Source of the DNA: Leclercia adecarboxylata
GTDB lineage: Bacteria; Pseudomonadota; Gammaproteobacteria; Enterobacterales; Enterobacteriaceae
Assembly (NCBI RefSeq): GCF_023639785.1
Contig: NZ_CP098325.1
Coordinates: 1,488,001-1,552,000 of the forward strand
Direction of reading: 5' to 3'
Length of the DNA: 64,000 nucleotides
Below are positions 22,402 to 32,165 of the stretch, piece after piece; position 1 is the first letter of the stretch, and each line of letters begins with the position of its first letter. A model generated the notes under the pieces. It saw nothing but the letters and a program-made list of their open reading frames with translations, had not been told where the DNA came from and did not search any database. The translations under genes and the position numbers were made by a program.

Positions 22402-22770
22402 AACCACCTCAAAGAAAAATGAGCGCAATCCTGCGCCATTATTATTTATCGCCAAAATTAGCGATGATTTAAAACGCCACTATTCTAAAAATGAATATTC
22501 CCCCTCACCAGTTAAATAAATACGGTAAGTTTGATGTAGGGCAATGTGTTGCGCTTCCTTGCTAAATTAAGGCGCTGCAAAGCAGAGTTGCATTTTCGGC
22601 CGCTAGAATATTCGGCAGGAATTGTTATTTCAAATGAAAGTTGCTGGTTAAATTCTTAATTTTCGATCCTGCCGCCCTTTATTCCGCCGACGATTGGGTG
22701 TCCGTCCGGGCCCGCTGGCGTTATACTCCTGATAACTTAAAGGAAAAAGTTCATCTCTCCCGGAGGGTAC
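22402..22770. other. Divergent promoter region aqpZ / ybjD
   Basis: 369 bp without a supported gene. It is A+T-rich near aqpZ. On the ybjD side a TATACT hexamer (22722-22727) could be a -10 box, with no good -35. GGAGGG (22760-22765) is the ybjD ribosome-binding site. I see no repeat, hairpin or RNA gene. Confidence 0.5.
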
Positions 22771-24429
22771 ATGTTGCTTGAACGTGTGGAAATCGTGGGG
22801 TTTCGCGGCATCAACAGGCTGTCGCTGATGCTTGAGAACAACAACGTACTGATCGGGGAAAATGCCTGGGGTAAATCCAGTCTGTTGGATGCCCTGACGC
22901 TGCTGCTGTCACCGGAAACGGACCTGTATCATTTTGTCCGGGAAGATTTCTGGTTCCCGCCCGGGGATGTACTGGGGCGCGAACACCATCTGCATATCAT
23001 CCTCACCTTTCGTGAAAGCGAGCCTGGTCGCCATCGCGTCCGCCGTTACCGTCCCCTGGCCGACTGCTGGGTGCCCTGTGATGACGGCTACCAGCGCATT
23101 TTTTATCGTCTGGAGGGCGAGCTGGCCGACGATGAGAGCGTCCTGACGCTGCGCGGTTTTCTCGATACCGACGGCCATGTCCTGCCGCTTGAGGACATCG
23201 ACGAACGGGCACGCCATCTGGTACGCCTGATGCCGGTGCTGCGCCTGCGCGACGCCCGCTTTATGCGCCGCATTCGCAACGGTACGGTTCCGGATATGCC
23301 TGATGTGGAGGTCACCGCCCGGGAGCTGGACTATCTGGCCCGGGAGCTGGTGGCCCGCCCGCAAAACCTGACCGACGGCCAGATCCGCCAGGGACTGTCG
23401 GCGATGGTGCAGCTGCTGGAACACTACTTCTCCGAGCAGGGCACCTCGCCGGGACGTAACCGGCTGATGCGGCGACGCTCCCATGACGAGCAGCGCAGCT
23501 GGCGATATCTCGACATCATCAACCGGATGATTGACCGGCCCGGCGGCCGTTCGCACCGGATGATCCTGCTTGGGCTGTTCTCTACGTTGTTGCAGGCGAA
23601 AGGCACCGTCCGGTTGGATCGGGACGCCCGCCCGCTGCTGCTGGTGGAAGATCCCGAGACGCGCCTGCACCCCATTATGCTCTCGGTGGCGTGGCACCTG
23701 CTGAACCTGCTGCCGCTGCAGCGCATCGCCACCACCAACTCAGGGGAGCTGCTGTCGTTAACGCCGGTGGAACATGTCTGTCGCCTGGTGCGTGAGTCGT
23801 CGCGCGTCACGGCTTATCGCCTCGGACCGGGCGGCATGAACGCCGAAGACAGCCGTCGTATTGCCTTTCATATTCGCTTCAACCGGGCCTCCTCGCTGTT
23901 TGCCCGCTGCTGGCTGCTGGTGGAAGGGGAGACCGAAACCTGGGTCATTAACGAGCTGGCCCGTCAGTGCGGCCACCATTTCGATGCCGAGGGCATCAAG
24001 GTGATTGAGTTTGCCCAGTCGGGTTTAAAACCGCTGATTAAATTTGCCCGACGGATGGGCATTGAATGGCACGTGCTGGTGGACGGTGACGAGGCGGGCA
24101 AGAAGTATGCAGCGACCGTGCGCGGGCTCATCAATAACGACAGGGAGGAGGAGCGCGAACACCTGACGGCGCTGCCAGCCATGGACATGGAGCATTTCAT
24201 GTACCGTCAGGGGTTTTCTGACGTCTTTCACCGGGTGGCGATGATCCCCGACGATATCCCGATGAACATGCGGCGGGTGATCATGAAGGCCATTCACCGT
24301 TCGTCGAAGCCCGATCTGGCAATAGAGGTGGCGATGGAGGCGGGACGACGCGGCGTCGAGGCGGTTCCCACGCTGCTGAGGAAAATGTTTTCCCGCGTGC
24401 TGTGGCTGGCGCGCGGGAGAGCGGATTAA
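22771..24429 (+). CDS. ybjD: OLD-family ATPase/TOPRIM protein YbjD
   Basis: 552-aa protein with an N-terminal AAA ATPase of the SMC/ABC type and a C-terminal TOPRIM domain, the layout of OLD-family nucleases. The Walker A is GENAWGKSSLLDA near residues 29-41, the ABC-like Walker B is LLLVEDPETRLHP near 289-301, and the TOPRIM motifs are LLVEGETET (about 386-394) and HVLVDGDEAGK (about 431-441). Its biological role in E. coli is unknown; relatives act in phage or DNA-damage responses. Its stop overlaps that of ybjX. Confidence 0.9.
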   Translation: MLLERVEIVGFRGINRLSLMLENNNVLIGENAWGKSSLLDALTLLLSPETDLYHFVREDFWFPPGDVLGREHHLHIILTFRESEPGRHRVRRYRPLADCWVPCDDGYQRIFYRLEGELADDESVLTLRGFLDTDGHVLPLEDIDERARHLVRLMPVLRLRDARFMRRIRNGTVPDMPDVEVTARELDYLARELVARPQNLTDGQIRQGLSAMVQLLEHYFSEQGTSPGRNRLMRRRSHDEQRSWRYLDIINRMIDRPGGRSHRMILLGLFSTLLQAKGTVRLDRDARPLLLVEDPETRLHPIMLSVAWHLLNLLPLQRIATTNSGELLSLTPVEHVCRLVRESSRVTAYRLGPGGMNAEDSRRIAFHIRFNRASSLFARCWLLVEGETETWVINELARQCGHHFDAEGIKVIEFAQSGLKPLIKFARRMGIEWHVLVDGDEAGKKYAATVRGLINNDREEEREHLTALPAMDMEHFMYRQGFSDVFHRVAMIPDDIPMNMRRVIMKAIHRSSKPDLAIEVAMEAGRRGVEAVPTLLRKMFSRVLWLARGRAD

Positions 24430-25382
24430 CGGCGGGTTGCCTGGTTGACTTGTTCAACCAGGCTGTCCAGCAGGGCAAAGCGGCGGCGATATTCGGCGCG
24501 TTTTTTGCTGGCGATCTCCTCCATCGGTTTGCGCGGCATGGCGAGTGGCAGCCTGAAGTTGCCCGCGCTGTCGCGCTCCCCGCCAAGGGAGAGCCAGAAG
24601 CTGTCGTAGTCGGCCAGCAGTTTGCCCTCTTTTTTCTTGCGATAGCGCCAGCTGCGATAAATATGGGTGCTGTTGCTCACGGCAATAATGTGATCCACGG
24701 CCAGGGCGCTGCCCAGCGTCATGGCGGCCTCCACCAGCAGGCGTTTCGGGAACAGACCGTGGCAGGCTTTGGTAGCGCTCTGGATCGCCTCGTGCGGCAC
24801 GAAGGCTTTTGCCCCCTGCATTCCGCCGATAAACAGCGTGGAGGTGCCGTTAATCTGGCACAGGGTAAAGGTCATCTCCGCCAGCACCGTCTGCTGCGCG
24901 TCGCAAAACGCCAGCGTCGCTTCGCCCTCTTTATCGAGAAACGCATCGGCGCACAGGCGCACGGTAAAAAGCTGCTCGTCTTTGCCGATGAGGGTCAGTA
25001 ACGTGATCCCCTCCCTGGAGAGATAACCGTTCATCAGCGCGGCCGGGAGCTGGCGCTGCAGGGTCTGATAGTGCCAGTTCAGCGCCTGCAGCGTCTGCTG
25101 GCGGTTCATCGCCACCGAAAGCCACGGACGATGCAGGCGGCAGGGCAGGCCAGGCTGAGCCTGTAACATCTGCATTAACTGCGGCTGCTTTGCCAGATTG
25201 GCGAGCAGACGCCCGGTGCTGAATGGCGTCATCAGCGATCGCAGCATAAACTTGCGGCGATAGGCCGGGTTGCGCCAGGCGAGGCCGGGGGTTAATGTCC
25301 CGGATGCCAGATGCTGAAACAGCTGCCAGGCGGATTTTGGCTGCGGCTGATGTGAATAAGATGACTCTGCGATGGATGACAT
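24426..25382 (-). CDS. ybjX: VirK/YbjX family (DUF535) protein
   Basis: 318-aa protein of the DUF535 family, slightly shorter than E. coli YbjX. Conserved features visible are the central LARVGLCADAFLDKEGEATL-like block and the C-terminal HIYRSWRYRKKKEGKLLADYDSFW segment. Relatives in Salmonella and Shigella (YbjX, VirK) are PhoP-linked and affect resistance to antimicrobial peptides and surface structures; the biochemical activity is unknown. It shares its stop region with the convergent ybjD (TTAA, both stops overlapping). Confidence 0.88.
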   Translation of the reverse strand: MSSIAESSYSHQPQPKSAWQLFQHLASGTLTPGLAWRNPAYRRKFMLRSLMTPFSTGRLLANLAKQPQLMQMLQAQPGLPCRLHRPWLSVAMNRQQTLQALNWHYQTLQRQLPAALMNGYLSREGITLLTLIGKDEQLFTVRLCADAFLDKEGEATLAFCDAQQTVLAEMTFTLCQINGTSTLFIGGMQGAKAFVPHEAIQSATKACHGLFPKRLLVEAAMTLGSALAVDHIIAVSNSTHIYRSWRYRKKKEGKLLADYDSFWLSLGGERDSAGNFRLPLAMPRKPMEEIASKKRAEYRRRFALLDSLVEQVNQATRR

Positions 25383-25541
25383 GATAAATCCCGGTCTTGT
25401 TGCCAGGGCTTTATTTCAGCAGGGGAATTATCAACCTCTCCTCAACGATTTTCATCCATCCGGAACTGCAGGGGTTTCGTTGAGGAGCGGTTTAGTTAGA
25501 ATCAACAGTTATGTAAGCCGGAATAGCTATTTGGAATATTT

Positions 25542-26657
25542 ATGAACTTAAAGGGAAAGCGCAGGAAGCTGTTTCTGCTGCTGGTGCTGATTGTACTGGT
25601 GGGTGGATTCTGGCTGTGGCGGGTGCTTAACGCGCCGGTGCCGCAATATCAGACACTGATTGTCCGTCCGGGCGAGCTGCAGCAAAGCGTGCTGGCTACC
25701 GGCAAGCTGGACGCGCTGCGCAAGGTTGACGTGGGCGCCCAGGTCAGCGGCCAGCTGAAGACGCTGTCGGTGGAAATTGGCGACAAGGTGAAAAAAGGGC
25801 AACTGCTGGGGGTTATCGACCCGGAGCAGGCCGAAAACCAGATTAAAGAGGTGGAAGCGACGCTGATGGAGCTGCGCGCCCAGCGTAGCCAGGCGGAAGC
25901 GGAGCGCAAGCTGGCCCAGGTCACCCTCAATCGCCAGCGCCAGCTGGCCACGACCCAGGCCATCTCGCAGCAGGATCTGGATACGTCGACGACCGAGCTG
26001 GCGGTGAAGCAGGCGCAGATTGGCACCATCGATGCGCAGATCAAACGCAACCAGGCCTCGCTGGACAGCGCGAAGACCAACCTTGATTACACCCGTATCG
26101 TCGCGCCGATGGCCGGGGAAGTGACGCAAATCACCACCCTGCAGGGGCAGACGGTGATTGCCGCTCAGCAGGCGCCGAATATCCTGACCCTTGCGGATAT
26201 GAGCACCATGCTGGTGAAGGCTCAGGTATCTGAAGCGGATGTGATCCACCTTAAGCCGGGGCAAAAGGCCTGGTTTACCGTGCTGGGCGATCCGCAAACC
26301 CGCTATGAAGGGGTGCTGAAAGATATTCTCCCGACCCCGGAGAAAGTCAACGACGCCATCTTCTATCACGCCCGCTTTGAAGTGCCTAACCCGCAGGGGG
26401 TGCTGCGCCTGGACATGACCGCCCAGGTGCATATCCAGCTGTCCGGCGTGAAAAACGTACTGACCATTCCGCTGGCGGCGTTAGGCGCGCCGGTGGGGGA
26501 TAACCGCTATAACGTGAAGGTGCTGCGTAACGGCGAAACGCGGGAGCGTGAGGTGAGCCTCGGCTCGCGTAACGACACCGATGTGGTGGTGGTTAAAGGT
26601 CTGGAAGAGGGGGAAGAGGTGGTCATCAGCGAGAGCCAGCCGGGGGCGGCTAAATGA
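25542..26657 (+). CDS. macA: Macrolide/toxin efflux periplasmic adaptor MacA
   Basis: 371-aa membrane-fusion protein linking the MacB ABC transporter to TolC. An N-terminal membrane anchor (residues about 10-26, [16 protein letters not shown]) is followed by the lipoyl half, a long alpha-helical hairpin (about 95-170, heptad-rich with Gln/Ala/Lys), the second lipoyl half and beta-barrel domains. Length equals E. coli MacA. It overlaps macB by 4 nt. Confidence 0.97.
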   Translation: MNLKGKRRKLFLLLVLIVLVGGFWLWRVLNAPVPQYQTLIVRPGELQQSVLATGKLDALRKVDVGAQVSGQLKTLSVEIGDKVKKGQLLGVIDPEQAENQIKEVEATLMELRAQRSQAEAERKLAQVTLNRQRQLATTQAISQQDLDTSTTELAVKQAQIGTIDAQIKRNQASLDSAKTNLDYTRIVAPMAGEVTQITTLQGQTVIAAQQAPNILTLADMSTMLVKAQVSEADVIHLKPGQKAWFTVLGDPQTRYEGVLKDILPTPEKVNDAIFYHARFEVPNPQGVLRLDMTAQVHIQLSGVKNVLTIPLAALGAPVGDNRYNVKVLRNGETREREVSLGSRNDTDVVVVKGLEEGEEVVISESQPGAAK

Positions 26658-28594
26658 CGGCCCTGCTGGAACTGAATGATATCCGCCGCAGCTACCCGTC
26701 CGGCGACGGGCCGGTAGAGGTGCTGAAGGGCATTACGCTGCGGGTGGAGGCCGGGGAGATGGTGGCGATTGTCGGGGCCTCGGGTTCCGGTAAATCGACG
26801 CTGATGAATATTCTCGGTTGCCTCGATAAACCCACCAGCGGCACCTACCGGGTGGCAGGCACCGATGTCTCAACTCTGGATAGCGACGCGCTGGCCAAAC
26901 TGCGCCGGGAGCATTTCGGCTTTATCTTCCAGCGCTACCATCTGCTCTCGCACCTGAGCGCGGCGCAGAACGTCGAAGTGCCGGCGGTCTATGCGGGCGT
27001 AGAGCGTAAGAAACGTCTGGAGCGGGCCCAGGCGCTGCTCACCCGTCTCGGGCTGGGGGAGCGGGTGGATTATCAGCCTTCGCAGCTCTCCGGCGGCCAG
27101 CAGCAGCGGGTCAGTATCGCCCGGGCGCTGATGAATGGCGGGCAGGTGATCCTCGCTGATGAACCCACCGGGGCGCTGGACAGCCACTCCGGGGAGGAGG
27201 TTATGGCGATCCTGCATCAGCTGCGGGATCAGGGGCATACGGTGATCATCGTGACTCACGACCCGCAGGTGGCCTCCCAGGCTGGGCGCATCGTCGAGAT
27301 CCGCGATGGCGAACTGGTCAGCAATCCACCCCCCAGCCTCAACGCCACCCGGCGTCAGGAGGTGGCGCTCCCGCCGCCGTCCGGCTGGCGGCAGTTTGCC
27401 AGCAGTTTTCGCGAAGCCTTGACGATGGCCTGGTTGGCGATGGCTGCAAACAAAATGCGCACCCTGCTGACCATGCTCGGGATCATCATCGGTATCGCCT
27501 CGGTGGTATCCATTGTGGTGGTAGGCGATGCCGCCAAACAGCTGGTGCTCTCGGATATCCGCTCCATCGGCACCAACACCATTGACGTCTATCCCGGCAA
27601 AGACTTCGGTGATGATGAGCCACAGTACCAGCAGGCGCTGAAATATGACGATCTCGCGGCGATCCAGAAGCAGCCGTGGGTTAACTCTGCCACCCCGGCG
27701 GTATCGCAGAACCTGCGTCTGCGCTACGGCAACATCGACGTGGCCGCCAGCGCCAACGGCGTCAGCGGGGATTACTTTAACGTCTACGGCATGACCTTCA
27801 GCGAAGGGGGCACCTTCAATGGAGAGCAGCTCGCAGGGCGGGCCCAGGTGGTCGTGCTGGATGCCAACTCCCGGCGACAGCTGTTCCCTGATAAAGCCAG
27901 GGTTGTGGGCGAGATCGTGCTGGTGGGCAATATGCCCGCGACGGTGATCGGCGTGGCGGAGGAGAAGCAGTCAATGTTTGGCAGCAGCAAGATTTTGCGC
28001 GTCTGGCTGCCTTACACCACCATCTCCGGTCGCATTATGGGGCAGTCCTGGCTCAACTCGATCACCGTGCGGGTGAAAGATGGCTACGACAGCGCCCAGG
28101 CGGAGCAGCAGCTTGAGCGCCTGCTGTCCCTGCGCCACGGGAAGAAAGATTTCTTCACCTGGAACATGGACGGGCTCTTGAAAACGGCTGAAAAGACCAC
28201 ACGTACTTTACAGCTCTTTCTCACCCTGGTGGCCATCATCTCTTTGCTGGTAGGGGGAATTGGGGTGATGAACATTATGCTGGTGTCGGTAACGGAGCGT
28301 ACCCGGGAAATCGGCATTCGCATGGCGGTGGGGGCCCGGGCCAGCGACGTACTGCAACAGTTTTTAATTGAGGCGGTGCTGGTCTGTCTGGTTGGCGGGG
28401 CGCTGGGGATTGCGCTCTCGTTGTTAATCGCCTTTACCCTGCAGCTGTTTTTACCCGGCTGGGAAATTGGTTTTTCACCGATGGCGCTGCTAACCGCCTT
28501 TCTTTGTTCTACCTTTACCGGGGTGCTGTTTGGCTGGCTACCGGCAAGAAACGCCGCGCGGCTGGATCCGGTGGATGCGTTAGCCCGGGAGTAA
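26654..28594 (+). CDS. macB: ABC-type macrolide/enterotoxin efflux protein MacB
   Basis: 646-aa non-canonical ABC transporter using mechanotransmission through MacA and TolC. N-terminal ATPase: Walker [10 protein letters not shown] (about residues 41-49), signature LSGGQQQR (about 146), Walker [13 protein letters not shown]. Then four membrane helices: one near 275, followed by a large periplasmic domain, and three in the last 125 residues (ending [21 protein letters not shown]). Two residues shorter than the E. coli protein. Confidence 0.97.
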   Translation: MTALLELNDIRRSYPSGDGPVEVLKGITLRVEAGEMVAIVGASGSGKSTLMNILGCLDKPTSGTYRVAGTDVSTLDSDALAKLRREHFGFIFQRYHLLSHLSAAQNVEVPAVYAGVERKKRLERAQALLTRLGLGERVDYQPSQLSGGQQQRVSIARALMNGGQVILADEPTGALDSHSGEEVMAILHQLRDQGHTVIIVTHDPQVASQAGRIVEIRDGELVSNPPPSLNATRRQEVALPPPSGWRQFASSFREALTMAWLAMAANKMRTLLTMLGIIIGIASVVSIVVVGDAAKQLVLSDIRSIGTNTIDVYPGKDFGDDEPQYQQALKYDDLAAIQKQPWVNSATPAVSQNLRLRYGNIDVAASANGVSGDYFNVYGMTFSEGGTFNGEQLAGRAQVVVLDANSRRQLFPDKARVVGEIVLVGNMPATVIGVAEEKQSMFGSSKILRVWLPYTTISGRIMGQSWLNSITVRVKDGYDSAQAEQQLERLLSLRHGKKDFFTWNMDGLLKTAEKTTRTLQLFLTLVAIISLLVGGIGVMNIMLVSVTERTREIGIRMAVGARASDVLQQFLIEAVLVCLVGGALGIALSLLIAFTLQLFLPGWEIGFSPMALLTAFLCSTFTGVLFGWLPARNAARLDPVDALARE

Positions 28595-28616
28595 GTGCGT
28601 TGGCACACAAGAATTT

Positions 28617-28648
28617 GTAGGCCAGTGCAAGCGTAGCGCCGCCGGGCA
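28617..28648. repeat. Single REP unit after macB
   Basis: TGTAGGCCAGTGCAAGCG followed by TAGCGCCGCCGGGC is one enterobacterial REP palindrome, between macB and the terminator shared with cspD. Confidence 0.75.
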
Positions 28649-28674
28649 TCAGGCCGCACAACCGCACACAAATA

Positions 28675-28703
28675 AAAATGCCAGCGCATCGGGCTGGCAT
28701 TTT
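28675..28703. terminator. Bidirectional terminator between macB and cspD
   Basis: An 11-bp stem AAAATGCCAGC / GCTGGCATTTT around a 7-nt loop. A-rich and T-rich sides on both strands let it end macB and the convergent cspD. Confidence 0.85.
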
Positions 28704-28734
28704 GAGAGCGGGGTGTACACAATGAAACAGAGGG

Positions 28735-28956
28735 CTATGCCACCACTTCTGCTTCGATGGGCACAATAACGCTGGCATGATTGCCTTTTGGCCCAAGGTG
28801 TACATCGAACCGGACGGCCTGCCCGGCTTTCAGCGTTCTGTAACCATCCATCTGAATGGTGGAGTAATGCGCGAAGATGTCTTCGCCGCCGCCTTCAGGG
28901 CAGATAAAACCAAACCCTTTGGCGTTGTTGAACCACTTAACTGTACCCGTTTCCAT
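28735..28956 (-). CDS. cspD: Cold-shock-like protein CspD
   Basis: 73-aa cold-shock domain protein, not cold-induced in E. coli but made in stationary phase, where it binds single-stranded DNA and inhibits replication. Both RNP motifs are present: KGFGFI and DIFAHYS. One residue shorter than the E. coli protein. It is divergent from clpS, as in E. coli. Confidence 0.97.
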   Translation of the reverse strand: METGTVKWFNNAKGFGFICPEGGGEDIFAHYSTIQMDGYRTLKAGQAVRFDVHLGPKGNHASVIVPIEAEVVA

Positions 28957-29279
28957 GCTTCGACATCCTTCGTAAATCTTATTGAGTTAGATGTAATGAA
29001 CCGGTGGTGAAGTGGGGGCTGTTCAAAACCTCGCCAACTCACGCTTGTACAATTTAGATAAACCAAAGGCAGCGTCAAGCGTTTGGCGGGGAAGAGAGAG
29101 GAAAAATGCGTCAAAATTTGAAGCAGTTAACGCTATTGCCAGGTATTGTGACAGACATCGCGGATGGTAATAATAGGTGTGAGTTATCTGACATCTGAGG
29201 TAGATTCAGGTTATGTATAGCCTCCCGTCAGCATCAGAAAGACGCGACCGGAGACCGTAAACGAAGATGACGGCTGATA
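28957..29279. other. Divergent regulatory region cspD / clpS
   Basis: 323 bp with no supported gene. It holds the cspD promoter (minus) and the clpS-clpA promoter (plus; see the candidate at 29146-29174). No terminator, repeat or RNA gene is apparent. A frame of 94 codons on the minus strand lacks a ribosome-binding site and I do not call it. Confidence 0.5.
29146..29174 (+). promoter_or_regulatory. Candidate sigma-70 promoter for clpS-clpA
   Basis: TTGTGA (29146-29151), a 17-nt spacer and AATAAT (29169-29174) match the -35 and -10 hexamers at 4/6 and 5/6 positions. Transcription would start near 29181 and give a leader of about 100 nt before clpS. Confidence 0.4.
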
Positions 29280-29600
29280 ATGGGTAAGACGAACGACTGG
29301 CTCGATTTTGACAAGCTGGCGGAAGATAAAGTGCGCGACGCGCTAAAACCGCCATCTATGTATAAAGTTATGTTAATGAACGATGATTACACGCCGATGG
29401 AATTTGTTATTGACGTGCTACAAAAGTTCTTTTCTTATGATGTAGAACGTGCAACGCAACTGATGCTTACGGTTCACTATCATGGCAAAGCCATCTGCGG
29501 TGTTTTTACTGCTGAAGTCGCCGAAACAAAGGTGGCAATGGTGAACCAGTATGCGAGGGAGAACGAGCATCCGTTGCTGTGTACGCTGGAAAAAGCCTGA
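29280..29600 (+). CDS. clpS: ClpA adaptor protein ClpS
   Basis: 106-aa adaptor that delivers N-end-rule substrates to ClpAP and blocks SsrA substrates. The N-degron pocket motif is visible ([15 protein letters not shown]) with the [19 protein letters not shown] core. Same length as in E. coli. It is 30 nt upstream of clpA and cotranscribed. Functionally linked to aat in this window, which makes N-degrons. Confidence 0.98.
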   Translation: MGKTNDWLDFDKLAEDKVRDALKPPSMYKVMLMNDDYTPMEFVIDVLQKFFSYDVERATQLMLTVHYHGKAICGVFTAEVAETKVAMVNQYARENEHPLLCTLEKA

Positions 29601-29630
29601 ATAAGGCAATGAAAATTGGGGGAGGTGCCT

Positions 29631-31907
29631 ATGCTCAATCAAGAACTGGAACTCAGTTTAAACATGGCTTTCGCCAGAGCGCGTGAGCACCGACATGAGT
29701 TTATGACGGTCGAGCACCTGCTGCTTGCACTGCTCAGTAACCCATCCGCCCGCGAAGCACTTGAAGCCTGCTCCGTGGACCTGGTGGCGCTGCGTCAGGA
29801 ACTTGAAGCCTTCATCGAACAGACCACACCTGTGCTGCCCGTCAGTGAAGAGGAGCGCGATACACAACCCACGCTCAGCTTCCAGCGTGTACTCCAGCGT
29901 GCGGTGTTTCACGTCCAGTCCTCCGGACGTAGCGAAGTTACCGGTGCAAACGTACTGGTTGCCATCTTCAGCGAGCAGGAGTCGCAAGCCGCCTACCTGC
30001 TGCGCAAACACGAAGTCAGCCGCCTTGATGTGGTGAACTTCATCTCTCACGGAACGCGAAAAGACGAGCCGAATCAGGCGTCGGATTCCAGCAATCAGGT
30101 CAACAGCGAAGAGCAAGCAGGCGGGGAGGAACGTATGGAAAACTTCACCACCAATCTTAACCAGCTTGCCCGCGTCGGCGGTATCGACCCGCTGATAGGC
30201 CGCGACAAAGAGCTGGAAAGGGCGATTCAGGTGCTTTGCCGCCGCCGCAAGAACAACCCGCTGCTGGTGGGGGAATCTGGCGTGGGTAAAACCGCCATCG
30301 CCGAAGGGCTCGCCTGGCGCATTGTGCAGGGCGACGTCCCGGAAGTGATCGCCGACTGCACCATCTATTCGCTGGATATCGGTTCCCTGCTGGCCGGCAC
30401 TAAGTACCGCGGTGATTTTGAAAAACGTTTCAAAGCGCTGCTGAAACAGCTGGAGCAGGATACCAACAGCATTCTGTTTATCGACGAGATCCATACCATC
30501 ATCGGTGCCGGTGCGGCTTCCGGTGGCCAGGTAGATGCCGCCAACCTGATTAAACCGCTGCTCTCCAGCGGCAAGATCCGCGTGATTGGCTCAACCACCT
30601 ACCAGGAGTTCAGCAATATTTTCGAAAAAGATCGCGCCCTGGCGCGTCGCTTCCAGAAAATCGACATTACTGAACCGTCGGTTGAAGAAACGGTGCAGAT
30701 CATCAACGGCCTGAAGCCGAAGTACGAAGCGCACCACGATGTGCGTTATACCGCGAAAGCGGTGCGTGCGGCGGTGGAGCTGGCGGTGAAATACATCAAC
30801 GACCGTCATCTGCCGGATAAAGCGATCGACGTGATCGACGAAGCGGGCGCGCGTGCCCGTCTGATGCCGGTCAGCAAGCGTAAGAAAACGGTCAACGTGG
30901 CGGATATTGAATCCGTGGTGGCCCGCATCGCGCGTATCCCTGAGAAGAGCGTGTCTCAGAGCGACCGCGACACGCTGAAAAACCTCGGCGATCGCCTGAA
31001 AATGCTGGTCTTTGGTCAGGATAAAGCCATTGAGGCCTTAACCGAGGCCATCAAGATGGCCCGCGCCGGACTGGGGCATGAACATAAGCCTGTAGGTTCC
31101 TTCCTGTTCGCCGGTCCGACCGGGGTGGGGAAAACCGAGGTGACGGTGCAGCTCTCTAAAGCGCTGGGTATTGAGCTGCTGCGCTTTGATATGTCCGAGT
31201 ATATGGAGCGTCACACCGTTAGCCGTCTGATCGGTGCGCCTCCGGGCTATGTGGGCTTTGACCAGGGCGGCCTGCTCACCGATGCGGTGATCAAGCATCC
31301 GCATGCGGTTCTGCTGCTCGATGAGATCGAGAAAGCGCACCCTGACGTCTTTAACCTGCTGCTGCAGGTGATGGACAACGGCACGCTGACCGACAACAAC
31401 GGGCGCAAGGCGGACTTCCGTAACGTGGTGATGGTGATGACCACCAACGCCGGTGTGCGTGAGACCGAGCGTAAGTCCATCGGCCTGATCCACCAGGATA
31501 ACAGCACCGATGCGATGGAAGAGATCAAGAAGGTCTTTACGCCGGAGTTTCGTAACCGTCTGGATAACATTATCTGGTTCGATCATCTGTCTACCGAGGT
31601 GATCCATCAGGTGGTGGATAAGTTCATCGTCGAGCTGCAGGTTCAGCTGGATCAGAAAGGGGTCTCCCTGGAAGTGAGTCAGGAAGCCCGCAACTGGCTG
31701 GCGGAGAAAGGCTACGATCGTGCGATGGGTGCCCGTCCGATGGCGCGTGTGATTCAGGACAACCTGAAGAAACCGTTGGCTAACGAGCTGCTGTTTGGAA
31801 CGCTTGTGGACGGCGGGCAGGTGACGGTGGCCCTGGATCAGGCGAAGAACGAGCTGACGTATGATTTCCAGAGTGCGGCGAAGCATAAGCCGGAAGCGGC
31901 TCACTAA
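29631..31907 (+). CDS. clpA: ATP-dependent Clp protease ATP-binding subunit ClpA
   Basis: 758-aa Hsp100 unfoldase that feeds ClpP. N-domain residues 1-145 (two Clp repeats), first AAA module with Walker A GESGVGKT (about 214-221), second with GPTGVGKT (about 495-502), and the ClpP-binding IGLIHQ loop (IGL motif near 617). I start at ATG 29631 after GGGGGAGG; the frame also opens at TTG 29616, which is not used in homologues. An internal ATG at 30135 (codon 169) has a strong GGGGAGGA upstream, matching the start of the short ClpA84 form known in E. coli. Confidence 0.98.
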   Translation: MLNQELELSLNMAFARAREHRHEFMTVEHLLLALLSNPSAREALEACSVDLVALRQELEAFIEQTTPVLPVSEEERDTQPTLSFQRVLQRAVFHVQSSGRSEVTGANVLVAIFSEQESQAAYLLRKHEVSRLDVVNFISHGTRKDEPNQASDSSNQVNSEEQAGGEERMENFTTNLNQLARVGGIDPLIGRDKELERAIQVLCRRRKNNPLLVGESGVGKTAIAEGLAWRIVQGDVPEVIADCTIYSLDIGSLLAGTKYRGDFEKRFKALLKQLEQDTNSILFIDEIHTIIGAGAASGGQVDAANLIKPLLSSGKIRVIGSTTYQEFSNIFEKDRALARRFQKIDITEPSVEETVQIINGLKPKYEAHHDVRYTAKAVRAAVELAVKYINDRHLPDKAIDVIDEAGARARLMPVSKRKKTVNVADIESVVARIARIPEKSVSQSDRDTLKNLGDRLKMLVFGQDKAIEALTEAIKMARAGLGHEHKPVGSFLFAGPTGVGKTEVTVQLSKALGIELLRFDMSEYMERHTVSRLIGAPPGYVGFDQGGLLTDAVIKHPHAVLLLDEIEKAHPDVFNLLLQVMDNGTLTDNNGRKADFRNVVMVMTTNAGVRETERKSIGLIHQDNSTDAMEEIKKVFTPEFRNRLDNIIWFDHLSTEVIHQVVDKFIVELQVQLDQKGVSLEVSQEARNWLAEKGYDRAMGARPMARVIQDNLKKPLANELLFGTLVDGGQVTVALDQAKNELTYDFQSAAKHKPEAAH
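30122..30137 (+). promoter_or_regulatory. Internal ribosome-binding site and start inside clpA (ClpA84)
   Basis: GGGGAGGA (30123-30130) precedes an in-frame ATG at 30135 (Met169) by 4 nt, in the segment GGEERMENF. In E. coli translation from Met169 makes ClpA84, which modulates ClpAP. The site is retained here in full. Confidence 0.7.
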
Positions 31908-31924
31908 CGCTGTTATGTGATGAT

Positions 31925-31953
31925 AAAAACCGGGTGAAAGCCCGGTTTTTTTT
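31925..31953 (+). terminator. Terminator after clpA
   Basis: AAAACCGGG / CCCGGTTTT stem with a 6-nt loop and an 8-T run, 17 nt after the clpA stop. Confidence 0.9.
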
Positions 31954-31975
31954 ATGTTTGAGTTTGGGCGGGCGT

Positions 31976-32008
31976 TGTAGGCCCGTGCAAGCGCAGCGCC
32001 GCCGGGCA
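31976..32008. repeat. Single REP unit downstream of clpA
   Basis: TGTAGGCCCGTGCAAGCG followed by CAGCGCCGCCGGGCA, one REP palindrome, nearly the same as the unit at 28617. It lies about 100 bp before the IS element. Confidence 0.75.
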
Positions 32009-32111
32009 ATGCACGGTGGTGACATGTGGCAGCTGTGGTGGTTCCGTTCACCATACTTTCCTTGCTTCTCTGTCAATCACGTCACCCGTGAACGTGCCAG
32101 GGGGGCTCGCC

Positions 32112-32138
32112 TGCACTGAACCCCGGATCCTGGACACC
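32112..32138 (+). repeat. IS left terminal inverted repeat
   Basis: 27 bp, outer part TGCACTGAACCCCGGATCC. It differs from the right copy only at two adjacent central bases (GA instead of TT). Confidence 0.9.
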
Positions 32139-32156
32139 AGATTCCAAATCTGGAGG
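32137..32156 (+). promoter_or_regulatory. Hairpin overlapping the orfA ribosome-binding site
   Basis: CCAGATT / AATCTGG (32137-32143 and 32147-32153) form a 7-bp stem with a 3-nt loop directly before and into the TGGAGG (32151-32156) that serves orfA (ATG 32166). A transcript entering from outside would fold it and hide part of the Shine-Dalgarno sequence. That this limits transposase synthesis is inference by analogy with other IS elements. Confidence 0.45.
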
Positions 32157-32165
32157 TTCAGAACG

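Noticed and set aside
25490..25510. PhoP-box-like GGTTTA-GTTAGA between ybjX and macA
   Set aside because: The half-sites are adjacent instead of 5 bp apart, and the second is weak.
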